From Isoptericola sp042668085 (GTDB lineage: Bacteria; Actinomycetota; Actinomycetes; Actinomycetales; Cellulomonadaceae): a stretch of 54,073 nucleotides of DNA. Made by a program: the position numbers and the translations under genes. The DNA lies in assembly GCF_042668085.1 (NCBI RefSeq), contig NZ_JBHVBO010000009.1, positions 1-54,073 on the forward strand. The letters are read 5' to 3'. Shown here one piece after another: positions 51,931 to 54,073 of the stretch (within the stretch, counting starts at the first letter, position 1; every line of letters begins with the position of its first letter). The notes under the pieces are model-generated. The model was not told where the DNA came from. It was given only the letters and a program-made list of their open reading frames with translations, and ran no database searches.

Positions 51931-52071
51931 GCCGCTGCGGGAAACCTGTGGACAACCGAGGTCGGCGCCATGCCGGCAGCGAGCGCGCCGGCAGGTCGGC
52001 GCCGGCTTCCCGTGCTTCTGCTCCACGCGTATGTCCGGGACGTGCGGGCCGGGGTGCGACAGGGTGGAGTC

Positions 52072-53097
52072 ATGAGGCTGCTGGTGCTGGGTGGATCGGT
52101 GTTCCTGTCGAGGGCGGTCGCGGCGGACGCCGCGGCGCGAGGCCACGAGGTGGTGGCCGCCAACCGTGGCCGGTCGGGCCCGGTGCCGGACGGCGTGCGG
52201 CACGTGCCGCTGGACCGTGCCGACCCGTTCCCGGACGCCCTGGCCGCGGAGGGCTTCGACGCCGTCGTGGACGTGTCGCGCACCCCGTCGCACGTGCGGC
52301 GCGCGGTGGCCGCGCTGCCAGGCGCGCACTGGGTGTTCGTGTCGACGATCAACGTGTACGCGGACGACGCCGACCCGGGCGGGCCCGGGGTCGGTCGGCT
52401 GCGCGACCCGGAGCCCGACGACGTGGACGGCGCGGAGAACCCTGACGCCTACGGTGCGATGAAGGTCGCGTGCGAGGACGTCGTCCTCGACGGGGCGGTG
52501 ACGGCGGCGGTCGTGCGCCCCGGGCTGATCGTGGGCCCGGGCGACCCGAGCGGGAGGTTCGCGTACTGGCCGGCGCGGCTGGGGCGCGCGCTCGACGGTG
52601 CCGTCGACGTGCTGGCCCCCGGCGACCCGGCGGACCCGGTGCAGGTGATCGACGTGCGCGACCTCGCGGCGTGGGTCGTCGACCTCGCCGAGCGGCGGGC
52701 GGCGGGGGTGTTCGACGGCGTCGGGCCGGTCACGCCGATCGGGGAGCTGCTCGCGGCGGTGGCTCGCGGCGTCGGCGCCGCGCCGCGCTGGGTGTGGGCG
52801 GACGACGCCGCGCTGGCGGCGGCCGACGTCCGACCGTGGTCGGGGGAGCGGTCGCTGCCGCTGTGGCTGCCGCGGCCCGAGTACGCGGGCATGCCCGCGC
52901 ACGACGCCGGACCCGCGAGGGAGGCGGGCCTGGCCCCGCGACCGGTCGAGGAGACGGCGCGCGACACGCTGGCGTGGCTGCGCGCGACGCCCGACGCGCA
53001 CGTGACCGGCCTGACCGCGGCCGAGGAGGCCGCCGTCGTCGCCGTCGTCGGGGACGACTCGCGCCGGGCGACAAGGGGTGCTGACTCGGGCGTCTAG
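52072..53097 (+). CDS. NAD-dependent epimerase/dehydratase-like protein
   Basis: Extended SDR fold, 341 aa. N-terminal LLVLGGSVFLSRAVAA is the Rossmann glycine motif (GGxxFLxR), and the catalytic YxxxK appears as YGAMK. VVRPGLIVGPGDPSGRFAYWPAR follows, as in atypical mRNA-binding-type and isoflavone-reductase-like SDRs. GGTGGAG 3-4 nt before the ATG. Substrate unknown. Confidence 0.85.
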   Translation: MRLLVLGGSVFLSRAVAADAAARGHEVVAANRGRSGPVPDGVRHVPLDRADPFPDALAAEGFDAVVDVSRTPSHVRRAVAALPGAHWVFVSTINVYADDADPGGPGVGRLRDPEPDDVDGAENPDAYGAMKVACEDVVLDGAVTAAVVRPGLIVGPGDPSGRFAYWPARLGRALDGAVDVLAPGDPADPVQVIDVRDLAAWVVDLAERRAAGVFDGVGPVTPIGELLAAVARGVGAAPRWVWADDAALAAADVRPWSGERSLPLWLPRPEYAGMPAHDAGPAREAGLAPRPVEETARDTLAWLRATPDAHVTGLTAAEEAAVVAVVGDDSRRATRGADSGV

Positions 53098-53269
53098 TGC
53101 GTCACTTTCTGGCCCGACCGGGGCCCGGCGCCCGGCGTGCGGGCTTACGGTCGAAGGGTCAGCGCCCCTTCCCCCACGAGGGCGACGGGGCGGTCGTTCG
53201 TCCCGCCGGGCCGTCGACCCGCAACCGTGCGTCACGCCCGCCCGGGACGTGGTGCGAAGGAGTACGGAC

Positions 53270-54037
53270 ATGGCGGCAGGCAACGGTCTCGCGGGTCGGG
53301 TGGCGCTCGTGACGGGCGGCGGGTCGGGCATCGGCGAGGCGGTGAGCAAGGAGCTCGCGGCGCACGGCGCCAAGGTCGTCGTCACCGACATCCGGCTGGA
53401 CGCCGCGCAGCGCGTGGCCGACGAGATCGCCGCTGCCGGGGGCGAGGCCGCGGCGTTCGAGCAGGACACCGCCTCGAAGGAGGACGCGGCCCAGGCGGTC
53501 GAGTTCGCGAAGGCCACGTTCGGCGGGCTCAACTACGCCGTGAACAACGCGGGCGTCGGCGGCAAGCAGGCGCCGGCCGGGGAGACCGACCTGGACGACT
53601 GGGACCGCGTCATCGACATCAACCTCAACGGGGTGCTCTACGGCATGCGGGCGCAGATCCCCGCGATGCTCGAGCGGGGCGCCGGCGAGAGCGCGATCGT
53701 CAACATGGCGTCCATCCACGGCACGGTCGCGGCGCTCGGCAACGGCGCCTACACGGCCGCCAAGCACGGCGTCGTCGGTATCACGAAGAACGCCGCCGCG
53801 GAGTACGGCCCGCAGGGGCTGCGCATCAACGCGGTCGGCCCCGCGTACATCAAGACGCCGCTGGTCGAGTCGAGCCTGCCGCCCGAGGCGCGCGAGGCGC
53901 TCGTCGCCAAGCACCCGCTCGGCCGGCTCGGCGAGCCCGAGGAGGTCGCGCGCGTCGTGCGCTTCCTGCTGTCGGACGACGCGTCGTTCGTCACGGGCGC
54001 CTACTGGCTGATCGACGGCGGCTACACCGCCGTCTGA
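53270..54037 (+). CDS. SDR-family oxidoreductase
   Basis: Classical short-chain dehydrogenase, 255 aa. TGGGSGIGEA (cofactor), NNAG, catalytic Ser in NMASIHG, Tyr-Lys in YTAAKHG and the PG-like AVGPAYIKTPL are all present. Asp in VTDIRLD at the end of beta-2 suggests NAD preference. AAGGAG 8 nt before the ATG. A possible -10 box TACGGT is at 53146-53151 in the 172-base gap upstream, which also holds a short GAAGGG/CCCTTC hairpin. Confidence 0.9.
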   Translation: MAAGNGLAGRVALVTGGGSGIGEAVSKELAAHGAKVVVTDIRLDAAQRVADEIAAAGGEAAAFEQDTASKEDAAQAVEFAKATFGGLNYAVNNAGVGGKQAPAGETDLDDWDRVIDINLNGVLYGMRAQIPAMLERGAGESAIVNMASIHGTVAALGNGAYTAAKHGVVGITKNAAAEYGPQGLRINAVGPAYIKTPLVESSLPPEAREALVAKHPLGRLGEPEEVARVVRFLLSDDASFVTGAYWLIDGGYTAV

Positions 54038-54050
54038 CCGCCGCGGCGTC

Positions 54051-54073
54051 CCTCCCGCCGGCACGGCGGGAGG
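54051..54073 (+). terminator. hairpin after the SDR gene, at the window end
   Basis: Perfect 10-bp stem, CCTCCCGCCG (54051-54060) and CGGCGGGAGG (54064-54073), loop GCA, 13 bases after the stop codon. Any T-run would be outside the window. Confidence 0.7.

Noticed and set aside
50174..51931. 585-codon open frame on the plus strand opposite the HNH gene
   Set aside because: Gly/Val/Asp-rich shadow; the minus strand encodes an intact DUF222/HNH protein.

Overview
This is a 54 kb stretch of a very GC-rich actinomycete chromosome. The core gene order (obg, proB, proA, a 50-codon membrane ORF, nadD, rsfS, a histidine phosphatase, then tRNA-Ala) is typical of Micrococcales. Together with many LacI regulators, MalFG-type sugar importers and DUF222/HNH genes, it suggests a plant-polymer-degrading genus near Cellulomonas or the Promicromonosporaceae. 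The genus is inferred. I see no insertion sequence, prophage, rRNA or CRISPR.

Layout. 1-8.9 kb: housekeeping operon (Obg GTPase, proline biosynthesis, NAD biosynthesis, ribosome silencing) ending at tRNA-Ala(GGC) and a strong hairpin. A secreted hydrolase gene sits between proB and proA. 9.0-12.0 kb: a TPP riboswitch and a YkoE-YkoD-YkoC thiamine-type ECF transporter. 12.0-15.8 kb: methyltransferase, MFS pump, flavodoxin-fold quinone reductase and GlxA-type regulator. 15.86-19.8 kb: EctB-like transaminase, metal-less M24 hydrolase resembling ectoine hydrolase and a semialdehyde dehydrogenase, read here as an ectoine (or related N-acyl diamino acid) degradation operon without a DoeB deacetylase. 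A cupin and a HAD phosphatase follow on the other strand.

21-29.8 kb is the most interesting part. An L-fucose/D-arabinose isomerase-family enzyme and an FGGY kinase read leftward, a LacI regulator lies between, and a cytoplasmic GH172 (DUF2961) glycosidase with a MalFG-type importer reads rightward. The two outward units carry the same 14-bp operator. No aldolase is present, so the most economical reading is a D-arabinofuranoside regulon: import, hydrolysis, D-arabinose to D-ribulose, then D-ribulose 5-phosphate. An RbsACB-type importer follows (29.9-33.5 kb).

33.5-38 kb: a divergent VOC/TetR pair around a perfect operator, an altronate-dehydratase-family gene coupled to a second LacI gene, and a rhamnogalacturonan-acetylesterase-like SGNH hydrolase (pectin/hexuronate theme). 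38.2-43.3 kb: an F420/FMN split-barrel protein and proton-translocating transhydrogenase pntAB, then mqo with two CRP/GlxR-like sites. 43.4-47.1 kb: a leftward run (Eis-like acetyltransferase, DUF2809, TetR, PdxH-like, MDMPI-like). 47.2-54 kb: MFS pump, GNAT, DUF2804, an SOS-boxed DUF222/HNH gene, an epimerase and an SDR, ending in a hairpin.

A recurring regulatory signature is a TAnnnT box exactly 6 nt before the start codon with no ribosome binding site, at eight or more genes, which implies widespread leaderless transcription.
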